A DNA stretch of 57,205 nucleotides from Burkholderiales bacterium (GTDB lineage: Bacteria; Pseudomonadota; Gammaproteobacteria; Burkholderiales; SG8-39). Numbering within the stretch: position 1 is the first letter of the stretch; each line of letters opens with the position of its first letter. The translations under genes and the position numbers were made by a program. Below, piece by piece: positions 28,415 through 36,787 of this stretch. The notes beneath the pieces were generated by a model. It saw only the letters and a program-made list of their open reading frames with translations. It did no database searches and had not been told where the DNA came from. The stretch lies in assembly GCA_014860355.1 (NCBI GenBank), contig JACZJV010000126.1, positions 1 through 57,205 of the forward strand. Reading direction: 5' to 3'.

Positions 28415-29170
28415 TCAATGCCCCCCGCCCCGTGCGCCGGTGCCGATGAAACCGGGTACCTGGACCTTTTTCTCCAGCCGGCGCATGCCGTACACAACCA
28501 CCAGCATGACCGCGACGTAGAGCACGGTTGCCGCGGTAAACGCCTCGAAAGTCTGGAACGTGTATTCCGACATGTCGCGCGCGCGCTGCGTCAGTTCGAG
28601 CAGACCGATGGTCAGCGCCACCGACGAGTTCTTGATGATGTTCATGAATTCGGAGGTGAGCGGCGGGATGACGATGCGAAACGCCATCGGCATGGTCACG
28701 TAGCGATAGGTCTGCACCATGGTGAGTCCGATCGCGGTTCCGGCCAGGGTCTGGCCGCGCGGCAGCGACTGGATGCCGGCCTTGACCTGCTCGGCCACGC
28801 GCGCCGAAGTATAGAAGCCCAGGCAAAGCACCGCCGGCAAGAACGTGGCCCAGGGCGGGTCCATCTGCTTCATCGCCGTGCCCAGGCCCAGCGGCAGGAA
28901 TTCGGGCAGCACGAAATACCACAGGAACATCTGCACCAGCAGCGGTATGTTGCGGAACAGTTCCACCCAGGCGTTGCCCAGGCGTACCGGCCATTTGAAC
29001 GGCGTGGTGCGAACGACGCCGATCGCCGAGCCCACCACGAGCGCGATTATCCACGCCAGCAGGCCCGTGGCGAGCGTCCACGCCAGCCCCGAGATCAGCC
29101 ACTCCCAGTAGACGCCGCTGCCGGCCGCCACCGGGTCCCAGAAGATCTTCCAGTTCCAGTTATAGTTCAT
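28415..29170 (-). CDS. gltJ: Glutamate/aspartate ABC transporter permease GltJ
   Basis: This is a 251-residue inner-membrane permease. The start MNYNWNWKIFWDPVAAGSGV is characteristic of GltJ. The EAA loop is LPRGQTLAGTAIGLTMVQTY with VTMPMAFRIVIPPL, and the subsequent NSSVALTIGLLEL is typical. It follows gltI by 78 bp, and that gap contains an intrinsic terminator. The end of the protein is a Gly-rich tail (GTGARGGGH). Confidence 0.92.
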   Translation of the reverse strand: MNYNWNWKIFWDPVAAGSGVYWEWLISGLAWTLATGLLAWIIALVVGSAIGVVRTTPFKWPVRLGNAWVELFRNIPLLVQMFLWYFVLPEFLPLGLGTAMKQMDPPWATFLPAVLCLGFYTSARVAEQVKAGIQSLPRGQTLAGTAIGLTMVQTYRYVTMPMAFRIVIPPLTSEFMNIIKNSSVALTIGLLELTQRARDMSEYTFQTFEAFTAATVLYVAVMLVVVYGMRRLEKKVQVPGFIGTGARGGGH

Positions 29171-29202
29171 CCGCCCGCGGGTTCTTCGGCGCCGTGTACA
29201 AA

Positions 29203-29231
29203 GAAAAACGGGAGACTGCCGTCCCCCGTTT
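29203..29231 (-). terminator. Intrinsic terminator between gltI and gltJ
   Basis: On the minus strand, AAACGGG-G-GAC pairs with GTC-T-CCCGTTT around the small loop GGCA, and the run continues TTTTTCTTT. It lies 18 bp after the gltI stop and before the permease gene of the same operon, as in the TRAP operon. Confidence 0.85.
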
Positions 29232-29248
29232 GTACGCTGAGGCGGTGC

Positions 29249-30136
29249 TCAGGCGCCCTTGTCGTTGGGGTGCGCGATCGCCTCTTTCAGGCCGTCGCTC
29301 ATCGGGAACTTCAGGTTGTTGCCCTTGGGCGGAATCGGATTCTCGAACCATTTGCTGTAGATCTTGTTGATCTCGCCGCTTTTCATCAGGCCGCCGATGA
29401 CCTCGTCGCCGAATTTCTTGAACGCCGGGTCGTCCTTGCTGATCATGATGGCGTAGGGGTCGTGCGACAGGAACGCGCCGACGATTTCGAATTCGCCCGG
29501 GTTCTTCGAGTTGTTGATCAGGCCGGCAAGCAGGATGTCGTCCATGGGGAAGGCGACGGCGCGGCCGCTGTCGACCGACAGGAAGGATTCGGCGTGGTCC
29601 TTGGACGGGATGAATTTCATGCCGAGGTTTTCCTTGGCGTCCAGTTCCTTGATGGCGCGCTCATTGGTGGTGCCGTTGGTCACCACCACCGCCTTGTCCT
29701 TGAGGTCCTTGTAGCTCTTCACCCCGGACGATTTCTTCACCAGCAGCTTGGTGCCGGTAATGAAGGTGGTGTTGAGGAAGGCGACCTGCTTTTGACGCTC
29801 GACGCTGTTGGTGGTCGAGCCGCATTCCATGTCGATCGAGCCGTTGGCGATCAGCGGAATGCGCGTTTGCGAGGTCACCGGGTTGAGCACGACCTTGAGC
29901 TTGGGCATTTTCAGCTTGGTCTTGAGGGCGCCGACGATTTTCATGCACAGGTCCATCGAATAGCCGATGGGCTGCTGCTTGTCATCCAGATAGGAAAACG
30001 GAATCGAGGCGTCGCGGTGGCCGATGGTGATCGTGCCGGTTTCCTTGATTTTCTTCAGCGTATCTGCGGCGAAAGCCGGGGCGGCAAACGCGGCGCACGC
30101 GAACAGCGCAACAATCACAGAGGCAATGCGTTTCAT
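29249..30136 (-). CDS. gltI: Glutamate/aspartate-binding periplasmic protein
   Basis: This is a 295-residue family-3 solute-binding protein. The signal peptide is MKRIASVIVALFACAAFAAP with cleavage after AFA. The mature start DTLKKIKETGTITIGHRDAS, then PFSYLDDKQQPIGYSMDLC, is the usual GltI/YbeJ pattern. NTTFITGTKLLVKKSSGVKS and YSKWFENPIPPKGNNLKFPM are also typical. GGAGC lies 6 bp before the ATG. It is first in the operon and should be the most highly expressed member because of the terminator that follows. Confidence 0.93.
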   Translation of the reverse strand: MKRIASVIVALFACAAFAAPAFAADTLKKIKETGTITIGHRDASIPFSYLDDKQQPIGYSMDLCMKIVGALKTKLKMPKLKVVLNPVTSQTRIPLIANGSIDMECGSTTNSVERQKQVAFLNTTFITGTKLLVKKSSGVKSYKDLKDKAVVVTNGTTNERAIKELDAKENLGMKFIPSKDHAESFLSVDSGRAVAFPMDDILLAGLINNSKNPGEFEIVGAFLSHDPYAIMISKDDPAFKKFGDEVIGGLMKSGEINKIYSKWFENPIPPKGNNLKFPMSDGLKEAIAHPNDKGA

Positions 30137-30207
30137 GAAATGCTCCTTCGTCGATGGAATGCCCGGCTCGATCGGCGGCCGGATTCTCGGGGGGTATTGC
30201 TCGGTTC

Positions 30208-30237
30208 ATTTTACGCATATGGCCATGCTTTGTACAA
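30208..30237 (-). promoter_or_regulatory. Sigma-70-like promoter of the glt operon
   Basis: On the minus strand, TTGTAC (-35, 30237-30232), an 18-bp spacer and TAAAAT (-10, 30213-30208) lie 71 bp upstream of the gltI start. Both boxes are close to consensus. Downstream of the aspartate racemase stop, so the glt genes can be expressed independently of it. Confidence 0.6.
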
Positions 30238-30279
30238 GATCGCAGCGCCGCCTTGATTCTTCCTCGCACTCGCCCGGCC

Positions 30280-30984
30280 CTAAGCGTTCTCCATCGACCA
30301 TCGTATGCAGGCGTCGGCCAGGGCGGCCGTCGCATCGACGCAGCGGGGCAGCTGTGGCGCGGCGACGGCTTCCAGCGCGAGCGGGGTCTCGGTGCAGGCG
30401 AGGATGACGCGCTGCGCGCCGCGCTCGAACAGCGCCGCGAGGGCCTGCTGCAGCAGGGCGCCGCCGCCGCGCACCTCACCGGCCTTGACCAGGGCGATGC
30501 CGGGTATGACCCAGCCCTCGATCTCGTCCTGCCGGCTGGTGAGGCATTGATAGCCGCGCGCGGCCAGCCGCTGCTGGTAGAAGCCTGCGGCCAGGGTACC
30601 CGCAGTCCCCAGCAGCCCCACGCGCACCACCTCGTTTCCCAATGCGGCGCAGGCGCAGTCGGCGATGTGCAGCAGCGGCACGCTGCAATCGCGCGCGAGC
30701 TCTTCATGCCAGTGGTGGGCGGTGTTGCAGGCGATGGCAATGGCCTTGGCACCGGCGCGCTCGAGCATGCGCACGCCGGCTTGCATCGCCGGCAGGGGCG
30801 AATCGCCTCCGGCCAGGATGGCGCCGACGCGGTCCGGGATCTGCGGCACCGAATAGACCACGAGCGGCACATGCTCCTGGTCGCTCGCCGCGGGGGTGCG
30901 CTCGACCAGCTTGCGCAGGAAATCCACCGTCGCCAATGGCCCCATGCCGCCGAGTACCCCGATCATTGCGCTCATACGGCGCAT
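30280..30984 (-). CDS. Aspartate/glutamate racemase family protein
   Basis: This is a 234-residue PLP-independent amino-acid racemase with the two-cysteine mechanism. The first catalytic Cys is in IAIACNTAHHWHEEL and the second in VILACTETPLALEA. The start MIGVLGGMGPLATVDFLRKL is the aspartate racemase signature. Starts at 30984, 30975 and 30966 are all possible; I used the longest of these. The gene stands 143 bp upstream of the glutamate/aspartate transporter on the same strand, which suggests a role with D-Asp or D-Glu imported or made from the same pool. Confidence 0.85.
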   Translation of the reverse strand: MRRMSAMIGVLGGMGPLATVDFLRKLVERTPAASDQEHVPLVVYSVPQIPDRVGAILAGGDSPLPAMQAGVRMLERAGAKAIAIACNTAHHWHEELARDCSVPLLHIADCACAALGNEVVRVGLLGTAGTLAAGFYQQRLAARGYQCLTSRQDEIEGWVIPGIALVKAGEVRGGGALLQQALAALFERGAQRVILACTETPLALEAVAAPQLPRCVDATAALADACIRWSMENA

Positions 30985-31177
30985 GCTAACAGGCCCCGGG
31001 CGGCGGCGCTGCTCGCCTACGGCGTGTCCCTGCTCGTCGATCTGGTCGCTGCCTGATGCGCGGGCGCCGACGGCGCGAACGCGTCCGAAACCGCTGCGCG
31101 GCATACGCCTGCCCATTCCATCATGCCCTGCGGCCAGCTACTATATCGCCACGACTTTCAAAGTAACGGTGCAGATC

Positions 31178-33145
31178 ATGTCCGAACCGGTGATGTGGAC
31201 GCCGAGCCAGGCGCTGTTGGAGCAGGCCAATGTGACCGCGTTCGCGCGCCGCGCGATCCGGCGCTGGAAGCTCGGCTTCAACACCTATCCGGAATTCCAT
31301 GCCTGGAGCGTGGACTGCCCCGAGCAGTTCTGGGAGTCCGTATGGGACTATTGCGGCGTGATCGCCGCGAAAAAAGGCGGGCGCGTGCTCGTCGACGGCT
31401 CGCGCATGCCCGGCGCCAGCTGGTTTCCCGATGCGCGCCTGAATTTCGCCGAGAACCTGCTGCGCCGGCGCGACGCGACCGACGCCTTCGTGTTCTGGGA
31501 CGAGACCGGTTATCGCCGCCGCATCAGCTATGCCGAACTGCACGCGGAAGTATCGCGCGTGGCGCAGGCGATGCGCGCGGAAGGGCTCGCCGCTGGCGAC
31601 CGCGTCGCCGCCTTCATGCCCAATATGCCGGAGACGGCGGTGCTTGCGCTGGCGGCGATTTCGATCGGCGCGGTCTGGTCCTGCTGCTCGCCCGATTTCG
31701 GCAGCGACGGCGTGCTCGACCGCTTCGGACAGACCGAACCCAAGCTGTTGTTCACGGCCGACGGCTATCTCTATAACGGCAGGACGCACGACTCGCTCTC
31801 GCGCGTGCGCGAGATCGCGGCCAAGCTGCCGAGCCTGCGCCGCGTGGTGGTGGTGGCGCATCTGGGGGAGTTGCACACCGCGACCGGCATCGCCAATGCG
31901 CGGCGCTACGCCGACTGGATCGCGCCTTATGCGCCGGGGGCGATCGAGTACGCGCAGCTGCCCTTCGACCATCCGCTCTACATCCTGTTTACCTCGGGCA
32001 CCACAGGCAAGCCCAAATGCATCGTGCACGGCGCCGGCGGGACGCTGCTGTCCGGGCTCAAGACCTACAAGCTGCAGTTCGACGTGCGCCCGCTCGACCG
32101 TTTCTTCTACTACACCACCTGCAACTGGGTGATGTGGAACCTGCTGTTCCAGGGACTGCTCGCAGAGGCGAGCCTGATGCTCTACGACGGTTCGCCCTTC
32201 GCGCGCGACGCGGCGATACTGTTCGACTACTGCGACGCCGAGCGCTTCACCCAGTTCGGCACCTCGGCCAAGTTCATCGACGCGATCGCCAAGCGCGGCC
32301 TGAAACCGGCGAAGACGCATAGCCTCGCCTCGGTGCGCACCATCATTTCCACCGGCTCGCCGCTGGTGCCCGAGAGCTACGATTACGTCTACCGCGAGGT
32401 CAAGCGCGACGTATGCCTGTCGTCGATTTCCGGCGGCACCGACATCATGGGCTGCTTCGCCGACGCCAATCCCATCCTGCCGGTGTACCGCGGCGAACTG
32501 CAATGCCGCAGCCTGGGGATGAAGGTGGAGGTCTGGGACGACGAGGGCCGCGCGCTCGTCGGGCAGAAAGGCGAACTCGTCTGCACGCGCGCGTTTCCGT
32601 CCATGCCGGTGGGCTTCTGGAACGATCCCGGGGGCAGGCGCTACCACGAGGCCTATTTCGCGCGCTGGCCAAACGTTTGGTGCCACGGCGATTACTGCGA
32701 GCTGACCGAACGCGGCACCATGATCGTCTACGGGCGCTCGGATGCCACCCTGAATCCGGGCGGGGTGCGCATCGGCACCGCCGAAATCTACGCCCAGGTC
32801 GAGAAAATCGACGCGGTGGAGGAGTCCGTCGCCATCGGCCAGTTGTGGCCGCCAGAGCAGCCCAGCGACACGCGCGTGGTGCTGTTCGTCAAGCTGCGCG
32901 AGGGGCTTACGCTGGACGCGGCTCTGGAGGAGCGTATCCGCCGCCGCATCCGCGAGCACACCACGCCGCGCCACGTGCCGGCGCGCATCGTGCAGGTGCC
33001 CGACATCCCGCGCACCAAGAACGGCAAGGTGGTGGAACTTGCGGTGAAGGCCATGGTGCACGGCATGCCGGTGACCCACACCGACGCGCTCGCCAATCCG
33101 GAGGCGCTGCTACTGTTCCGCGACCTGCCCGAGCTGCGGGCCTAG
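31178..33145 (+). CDS. aacS: Acetoacetyl-CoA synthetase (acetoacetate--CoA ligase)
   Basis: This is a 655-residue adenylate-forming ligase converting acetoacetate, CoA and ATP to acetoacetyl-CoA. The N-terminal linker has [20 protein letters not shown] and [16 protein letters not shown], which distinguish it from acetyl-CoA synthetase. The P-loop is [20 protein letters not shown], other core motifs are [15 protein letters not shown] and [20 protein letters not shown], and the catalytic Lys is in [13 protein letters not shown] chose the ATG at 31178, as the longer frame is antisense to the racemase gene. With BdhA (17456) it gives a route from 3-hydroxybutyrate into central metabolism. Confidence 0.93.
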   Translation: MSEPVMWTPSQALLEQANVTAFARRAIRRWKLGFNTYPEFHAWSVDCPEQFWESVWDYCGVIAAKKGGRVLVDGSRMPGASWFPDARLNFAENLLRRRDATDAFVFWDETGYRRRISYAELHAEVSRVAQAMRAEGLAAGDRVAAFMPNMPETAVLALAAISIGAVWSCCSPDFGSDGVLDRFGQTEPKLLFTADGYLYNGRTHDSLSRVREIAAKLPSLRRVVVVAHLGELHTATGIANARRYADWIAPYAPGAIEYAQLPFDHPLYILFTSGTTGKPKCIVHGAGGTLLSGLKTYKLQFDVRPLDRFFYYTTCNWVMWNLLFQGLLAEASLMLYDGSPFARDAAILFDYCDAERFTQFGTSAKFIDAIAKRGLKPAKTHSLASVRTIISTGSPLVPESYDYVYREVKRDVCLSSISGGTDIMGCFADANPILPVYRGELQCRSLGMKVEVWDDEGRALVGQKGELVCTRAFPSMPVGFWNDPGGRRYHEAYFARWPNVWCHGDYCELTERGTMIVYGRSDATLNPGGVRIGTAEIYAQVEKIDAVEESVAIGQLWPPEQPSDTRVVLFVKLREGLTLDAALEERIRRRIREHTTPRHVPARIVQVPDIPRTKNGKVVELAVKAMVHGMPVTHTDALANPEALLLFRDLPELRA

Positions 33146-33206
33146 GCAGGCAGCGCGCGCGGCCGGCCGCGGCATCCACTCGCTCCCGCGGCGGCGAATC
33201 AAGGTG

Positions 33207-33596
33207 TTAGCCGGCGATCTTTGCTCCCTGTTCGGCCAGCAGCGCGCGCAGTATCGAACGATGACAGCGGGACTCGTCCTGGCAGTAGCAGCCCACGGAA
33301 AAATTCGCCTCCTGTGACAAGCGAGCCAGGAGTTCTATGGTCCGCGCGGCTTCGGGTTTCTGCATCTCCGTTCGATAGCGCTTCGCGAACGCATTACACT
33401 TCGCTGCATCGTCCGCCTGCTGGCCCAGTTTCATGGTTTCGACGCTGGGCGCAAGGTAGGGATACCAGACGTCGTACCAGTTCTGACTGGCGAACTGCGT
33501 CCTGGGTACTCCGCGCGGCGGGCGTCTTACAGTTCCGATCCTGAGGCCTTCGTCCTGCGCCCTGGCGCTGCCCAGTCTGACGATACGAATTGCCAT
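33207..33596 (-). CDS. DUF488 family protein
   Basis: This is a 129-residue cytoplasmic protein of the DUF488 family. The start [20 protein letters not shown] and the segment [14 protein letters not shown] are typical. The family Cys/His motif is seen as [21 protein letters not shown] catalytic or metal function is suspected for that motif but not known. I chose the ATG at 33596. It follows the MarR gene by 17 bp on the same strand, so the two are likely cotranscribed. Confidence 0.85.
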   Translation of the reverse strand: MAIRIVRLGSARAQDEGLRIGTVRRPPRGVPRTQFASQNWYDVWYPYLAPSVETMKLGQQADDAAKCNAFAKRYRTEMQKPEAARTIELLARLSQEANFSVGCYCQDESRCHRSILRALLAEQGAKIAG

Positions 33597-33613
33597 GGAT
33601 ATTCCTCCTTCGA

Positions 33614-34084
33614 TCAGCGTGGCGGATTTCCCGACAGCATATTGATGGCCGCGGACAGTTGCGTCGCAAGTTCCGGGTTCAGCTTCGCGGCGAGCGCCTG
33701 ATGCGCGCTGCGCCATAGTGGCAAGGCCTCGACCAGGCGCATCAAACCTGCTTCGGTAAGCCACATTGCCCGCCGCCTGCGGTCTTTGATGGCGGTGGCC
33801 ACCTCGACCAGGCCGGAGCGCGCAAGCACGTCGACGTTGCGCGACATGGTCGATTGATTGAGCCCGGCGCGTTCTGCCAATCCGCCCACCGTATCGTCCG
33901 GGGAAGATGCGATCAGGCACATCAGTCCAAACTGGGTGCTGGTCAGACCCGATGCCGCTAGACCCTGGTCGAGTTCGGCTGTCAGCAGTCTGGAGGCGAG
34001 CCGGGAATGCCATCCCAGATCCTGTTCCAGGGCCTGCGCGATGTCCCGGTGCAGGGAAAGATTGAGTTGTTTTCTGTCGACCAT
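33614..34084 (-). CDS. MarR family transcriptional regulator
   Basis: This is a 156-residue winged-helix regulator. The DNA-binding domain is LTSTQFGLMCLIASSPDDTV, GGLAERAGLNQSTMSRNVDV and LARSGLVEV, followed by the wing KDRRRRAMWLTEAG. The flanking helices form the dimer interface. It is divergent from the thioesterase gene with 52 bp between starts, and a palindrome TGCAT-ACA-ATGCA (34102-34114) lies there, so it probably represses both itself and the thioesterase/glycosyltransferase genes. The ligand is unknown. Confidence 0.92.
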   Translation of the reverse strand: MVDRKQLNLSLHRDIAQALEQDLGWHSRLASRLLTAELDQGLAASGLTSTQFGLMCLIASSPDDTVGGLAERAGLNQSTMSRNVDVLARSGLVEVATAIKDRRRRAMWLTEAGLMRLVEALPLWRSAHQALAAKLNPELATQLSAAINMLSGNPPR

Positions 34085-34101
34085 GAGCTATTATACGCAT
34101 C

Positions 34102-34114
34102 TGCATACAATGCA
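34102..34114. promoter_or_regulatory. Candidate MarR operator
   Basis: The perfect 5-bp inverted repeat TGCAT-ACA-ATGCA lies midway between the divergent MarR and thioesterase starts, in AT-rich sequence. It fits the size and position expected for a MarR-family binding site. Confidence 0.5.
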
Positions 34115-34136
34115 TCTACATTAAAAGGATCCGTAT

Positions 34137-34613
34137 ATGACCTCGTATCGTTACGGCTTGCCCGACCCCGAAGAAACTGCGTCGCTGAGCGGGAAGGCGC
34201 TGTTGCAGGCCATTATTGACGGCAGTCTGCCGCAGGCTCCGATTTCGCAAACGATGTCGTTCTGGCTAGTTGAAGTGGGCGACGGCTTTGCCGCGTTCGA
34301 GGGCGAACCCGGACGCCAGCTGCTCAACCCCATGGGTACGATACACGGCGGATGGGCGCTGACCCTGATAGACAGTGCCGCAGGCTGCGCCGGCCTGAGT
34401 TTGCTTGCACCCGGGGCCGGCTATATCACTGTGGAGACCAAAGGCAATTTTTCCAGGCCCATAGCACACGACGCGGGGCGGGTACGCGCCGAGGCGAAGG
34501 TAGTCTCGCAGGGGCGCCAGATCATATCCGTGGAGGCCAAAGTCCTGGCGCAGGACGGACGGGTGCTCGCACACGGTACGTCCACGCTCCTGGTGCTTTC
34601 CGCCGGTCGGTAG
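34137..34613 (+). CDS. PaaI family hotdog thioesterase
   Basis: This is a 158-residue hotdog-fold thioesterase. The active-site region is GRQLLNPMGTIHGGWALTLI (HGG motif), with DSAAGCAGLSLL as the hot-dog helix, and later strands are YITVETKGNFSRP and GRVRAEAKVVSQGRQIISVE. AAAAGGA lies 7 bp before the ATG. It is divergent from the MarR gene, so it is likely under its control. It should hydrolyse a small acyl- or aryl-CoA; the identity is unknown. A glycosyltransferase gene follows 21 bp later. Confidence 0.88.
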   Translation: MTSYRYGLPDPEETASLSGKALLQAIIDGSLPQAPISQTMSFWLVEVGDGFAAFEGEPGRQLLNPMGTIHGGWALTLIDSAAGCAGLSLLAPGAGYITVETKGNFSRPIAHDAGRVRAEAKVVSQGRQIISVEAKVLAQDGRVLAHGTSTLLVLSAGR

Positions 34614-34634
34614 ACGCCACGGCGATACGCGTAG

Positions 34635-35942
34635 ATGAAAATAGGCATACAGACCTGGGGCAGCACCGGCGACATAAATCCTTTCATCGCCCTGGCAGCC
34701 GGACTGGTCAAGGCAGGCCACGCGGTGACGCTGGTCATCACCGGTGCCGAGCGCAGGGACTATGCCGAAACCGGCGCGCGACTCGGTTTCCGGGTGGTTC
34801 AGGCCGGACATATAGGCGAGAGTGAACAGGCACTCAACGATATCGGCCGCAGGCTCTTCGCCATAGGCAATCCAGTGGCGCAACTTCGCTTCATCTTCGA
34901 GCAGATGTTCGATCCCGGTGTTGCGGCGATGTATGCGGCAGCACAAACGCTTAGTGCCGACCATGATTTGATCGTCGGCCATTTCATTGTGCACCCGGCG
35001 CAACTCGCCGCAGAGCAGGCCGGCAAGCCTTATGTGACGGTGGCCCTGAATCAGGGCGGGATACCGACCCGCTATGTGCCGCCCTCGCCGCTGCCCAACC
35101 TGGGCCACTGGTGCAACGGCATGTTATGGAAATTGGCCGAAAAGATGATCAACGGCATGGTGCTTCCGTCTGCCAACAGCTTGCGCATTGCGCATGGCAG
35201 CCATCCCTTGACGAGTTACCGGCAAATCTGGGAGTCCGCGGCCTGCAACCTGATCGCCGTCAGCCCCGTACTCTGCCCGCAATACCCGGACTGGGGCGAG
35301 AACCAGCGCGTATGCGGTTTTCTCAATGTGCCGGAAGAGGCGAGCGACTGGCGCATGCCGGACGATTTGGCCCGCTTTCTGCAAAACGGCGAGGCGCCCG
35401 TATACATTGGATTCGGCAGCATGATCGGGCTGGCACTGCCCAACGCCGACCTGGATGATGCCACCCGGCTCATGCTGGGGGCCGTGAAACTGGCTGGTTG
35501 CCGCGCTATCGTTCAGTCGCATTGGGACGTAGTGAACACCATGCCGGAAGATGCGCAGATATACCGCCTGAGTTCTGCGCCGCATACGCAAATTTTTCCG
35601 CTCTGCGCCGCCATCGTCCATCACGGCGGCGCGGGAACCACCCAGACTGCACTGCGCTGCGCTCGGCCGTCGGTGGTGGTGGCACATATAACCGACCAGT
35701 TCTTTTGGGGTGACACGCTCAGGAAGCTGGGAGTGGCGCCGGCAGTGCTGAACCGCCGCAAGACCACCCCGGCAAAGCTCGCGGCGGCAATTCGCGCGGT
35801 GCTGGCTTCACCGGCGATGCGATTCGCTGCCGAGGAGGCCGGCAGGAAGCTGCAAGCGGAAAACGGTGCGGCCGCGGCAGCGCGCATCATCGAAACGCGC
35901 TTCGGTCATCAGCGGAGCCAGCCGCTGCGGTTCATTCCCTGA
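34635..35942 (+). CDS. GT1-family glycosyltransferase (UDP-glycosyltransferase-like)
   Basis: This is a 435-residue GT-B enzyme. The N-terminal acceptor domain begins IGIQTWGSTGDINPFIALAA, a start shared by lipid/sterol glucosyltransferases and RhlB-like enzymes. The C-terminal donor domain has PVYIGFGSMIGLALPNADL and the donor-binding VHHGGAGTTQTALRCARPSV with HITDQFFWGDTLRKLGV. The acceptor is unknown; sterol, hopanoid, carotenoid or hydroxy-fatty-acid acceptors are possible. It is probably cotranscribed with the thioesterase gene under MarR control. Confidence 0.87.
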   Translation: MKIGIQTWGSTGDINPFIALAAGLVKAGHAVTLVITGAERRDYAETGARLGFRVVQAGHIGESEQALNDIGRRLFAIGNPVAQLRFIFEQMFDPGVAAMYAAAQTLSADHDLIVGHFIVHPAQLAAEQAGKPYVTVALNQGGIPTRYVPPSPLPNLGHWCNGMLWKLAEKMINGMVLPSANSLRIAHGSHPLTSYRQIWESAACNLIAVSPVLCPQYPDWGENQRVCGFLNVPEEASDWRMPDDLARFLQNGEAPVYIGFGSMIGLALPNADLDDATRLMLGAVKLAGCRAIVQSHWDVVNTMPEDAQIYRLSSAPHTQIFPLCAAIVHHGGAGTTQTALRCARPSVVVAHITDQFFWGDTLRKLGVAPAVLNRRKTTPAKLAAAIRAVLASPAMRFAAEEAGRKLQAENGAAAAARIIETRFGHQRSQPLRFIP

Positions 35943-36744
35943 GCGCGCTAATCAACAAGGCCGGCATCGTGAACGCGACCTTGCCCGCGGCGTCGACGTA
36001 GGGCCTGAACACCTTTTGCGCTTCGCGCAGCAGCAGTTCGAATTGCGCATCGTCGAGCAGGCCGCCCAACGTCCATACGCAGGCCCGCTCGGTGGACACC
36101 AGCGCGTCGATCGACGCAAAGCGGGCGGTGCCGTCGTGGCGCAGGATGCGCGCATTGCCTATGCCTGCCTCGGCGCATAGCGCGCCCAGACGCGCGGCGT
36201 CGCCGAGCACGAACGGGGCGCGAAACGCATCGGCAATGCGTTTTCCGAACAGCCGCTCGAGCAGCCTGGCAAGCTCCGCGTAGCCGGGCGAGTGCTCGAC
36301 GGCATCGCAGACGGCGACCGCCAGCCGGCCGCCCGGGCGCAGCACCCGCTGCATTTCCCGCAGCGCCGCCGCGGGCTCGTCAAAGAACATCATGCCGAAC
36401 TGGCTGACTACGGCATCGAAGCTCGCGTCGGCGTACGGCAGCGCCTCGGCCCGGCCTTCGTGCCAGTCGATGTCTGCGCGTTTGCGCCGAGCCACCGCGA
36501 GCATCTGCGGGTTGGCATCGAGTCCGAGTGCGGCGCCCCCGGGCCGAACCCGGTCGGCCAGCGCGAGCGTGAGGGCGCCTGTGCCGCAGGCAACATCTAG
36601 CGCACGCATCCCCGGCACTATGCCCGCCGCGTCGCAAAGCACCGGGCCGAATTGACTGAACAGGGCCGGCACGAATTGCTCGTCGTAGATCTCCGCCGGC
36701 GAACGCGCTGCGCGCTCGATTGGGTGCTCCAATATCTGGTCCAT
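35932..36744 (-). CDS. Class I SAM-dependent methyltransferase
   Basis: This is a 270-residue methyltransferase. The SAM motif I is ALDVACGTGALTLALADRV, motif II has GLDANPQMLAVARRK, and the post-I region ALPYADASFDAVVSQFGMMF is typical of UbiE/COQ5-like methyltransferases. I chose the ATG at 36744 because AGGAGG lies 8 bp upstream. The stop overlaps the glycosyltransferase 3' end by 11 bp (convergent). It is divergent from an AraC regulator gene with 43 bp between starts. The substrate is unknown. Confidence 0.88.
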   Translation of the reverse strand: MDQILEHPIERAARSPAEIYDEQFVPALFSQFGPVLCDAAGIVPGMRALDVACGTGALTLALADRVRPGGAALGLDANPQMLAVARRKRADIDWHEGRAEALPYADASFDAVVSQFGMMFFDEPAAALREMQRVLRPGGRLAVAVCDAVEHSPGYAELARLLERLFGKRIADAFRAPFVLGDAARLGALCAEAGIGNARILRHDGTARFASIDALVSTERACVWTLGGLLDDAQFELLLREAQKVFRPYVDAAGKVAFTMPALLISALRE

Positions 36745-36787
36745 GGCCTCGCCTCCTTTTACCGATGGGCGTAGCATCGTCTATGCC

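Noticed and set aside
30229-30243. Fragment of the composite element (TACAAGATCGC) upstream of gltI
   Set aside because: Only 11 bases match, no hairpin is present, and the bases are explained by the -35 box of the glt promoter.
31121-33079. 652-residue minus-strand frame opposite acetoacetyl-CoA synthetase
   Set aside because: Shadow frame with His/Ala/Gly/Arg-rich composition typical of antisense translation in GC-rich DNA.
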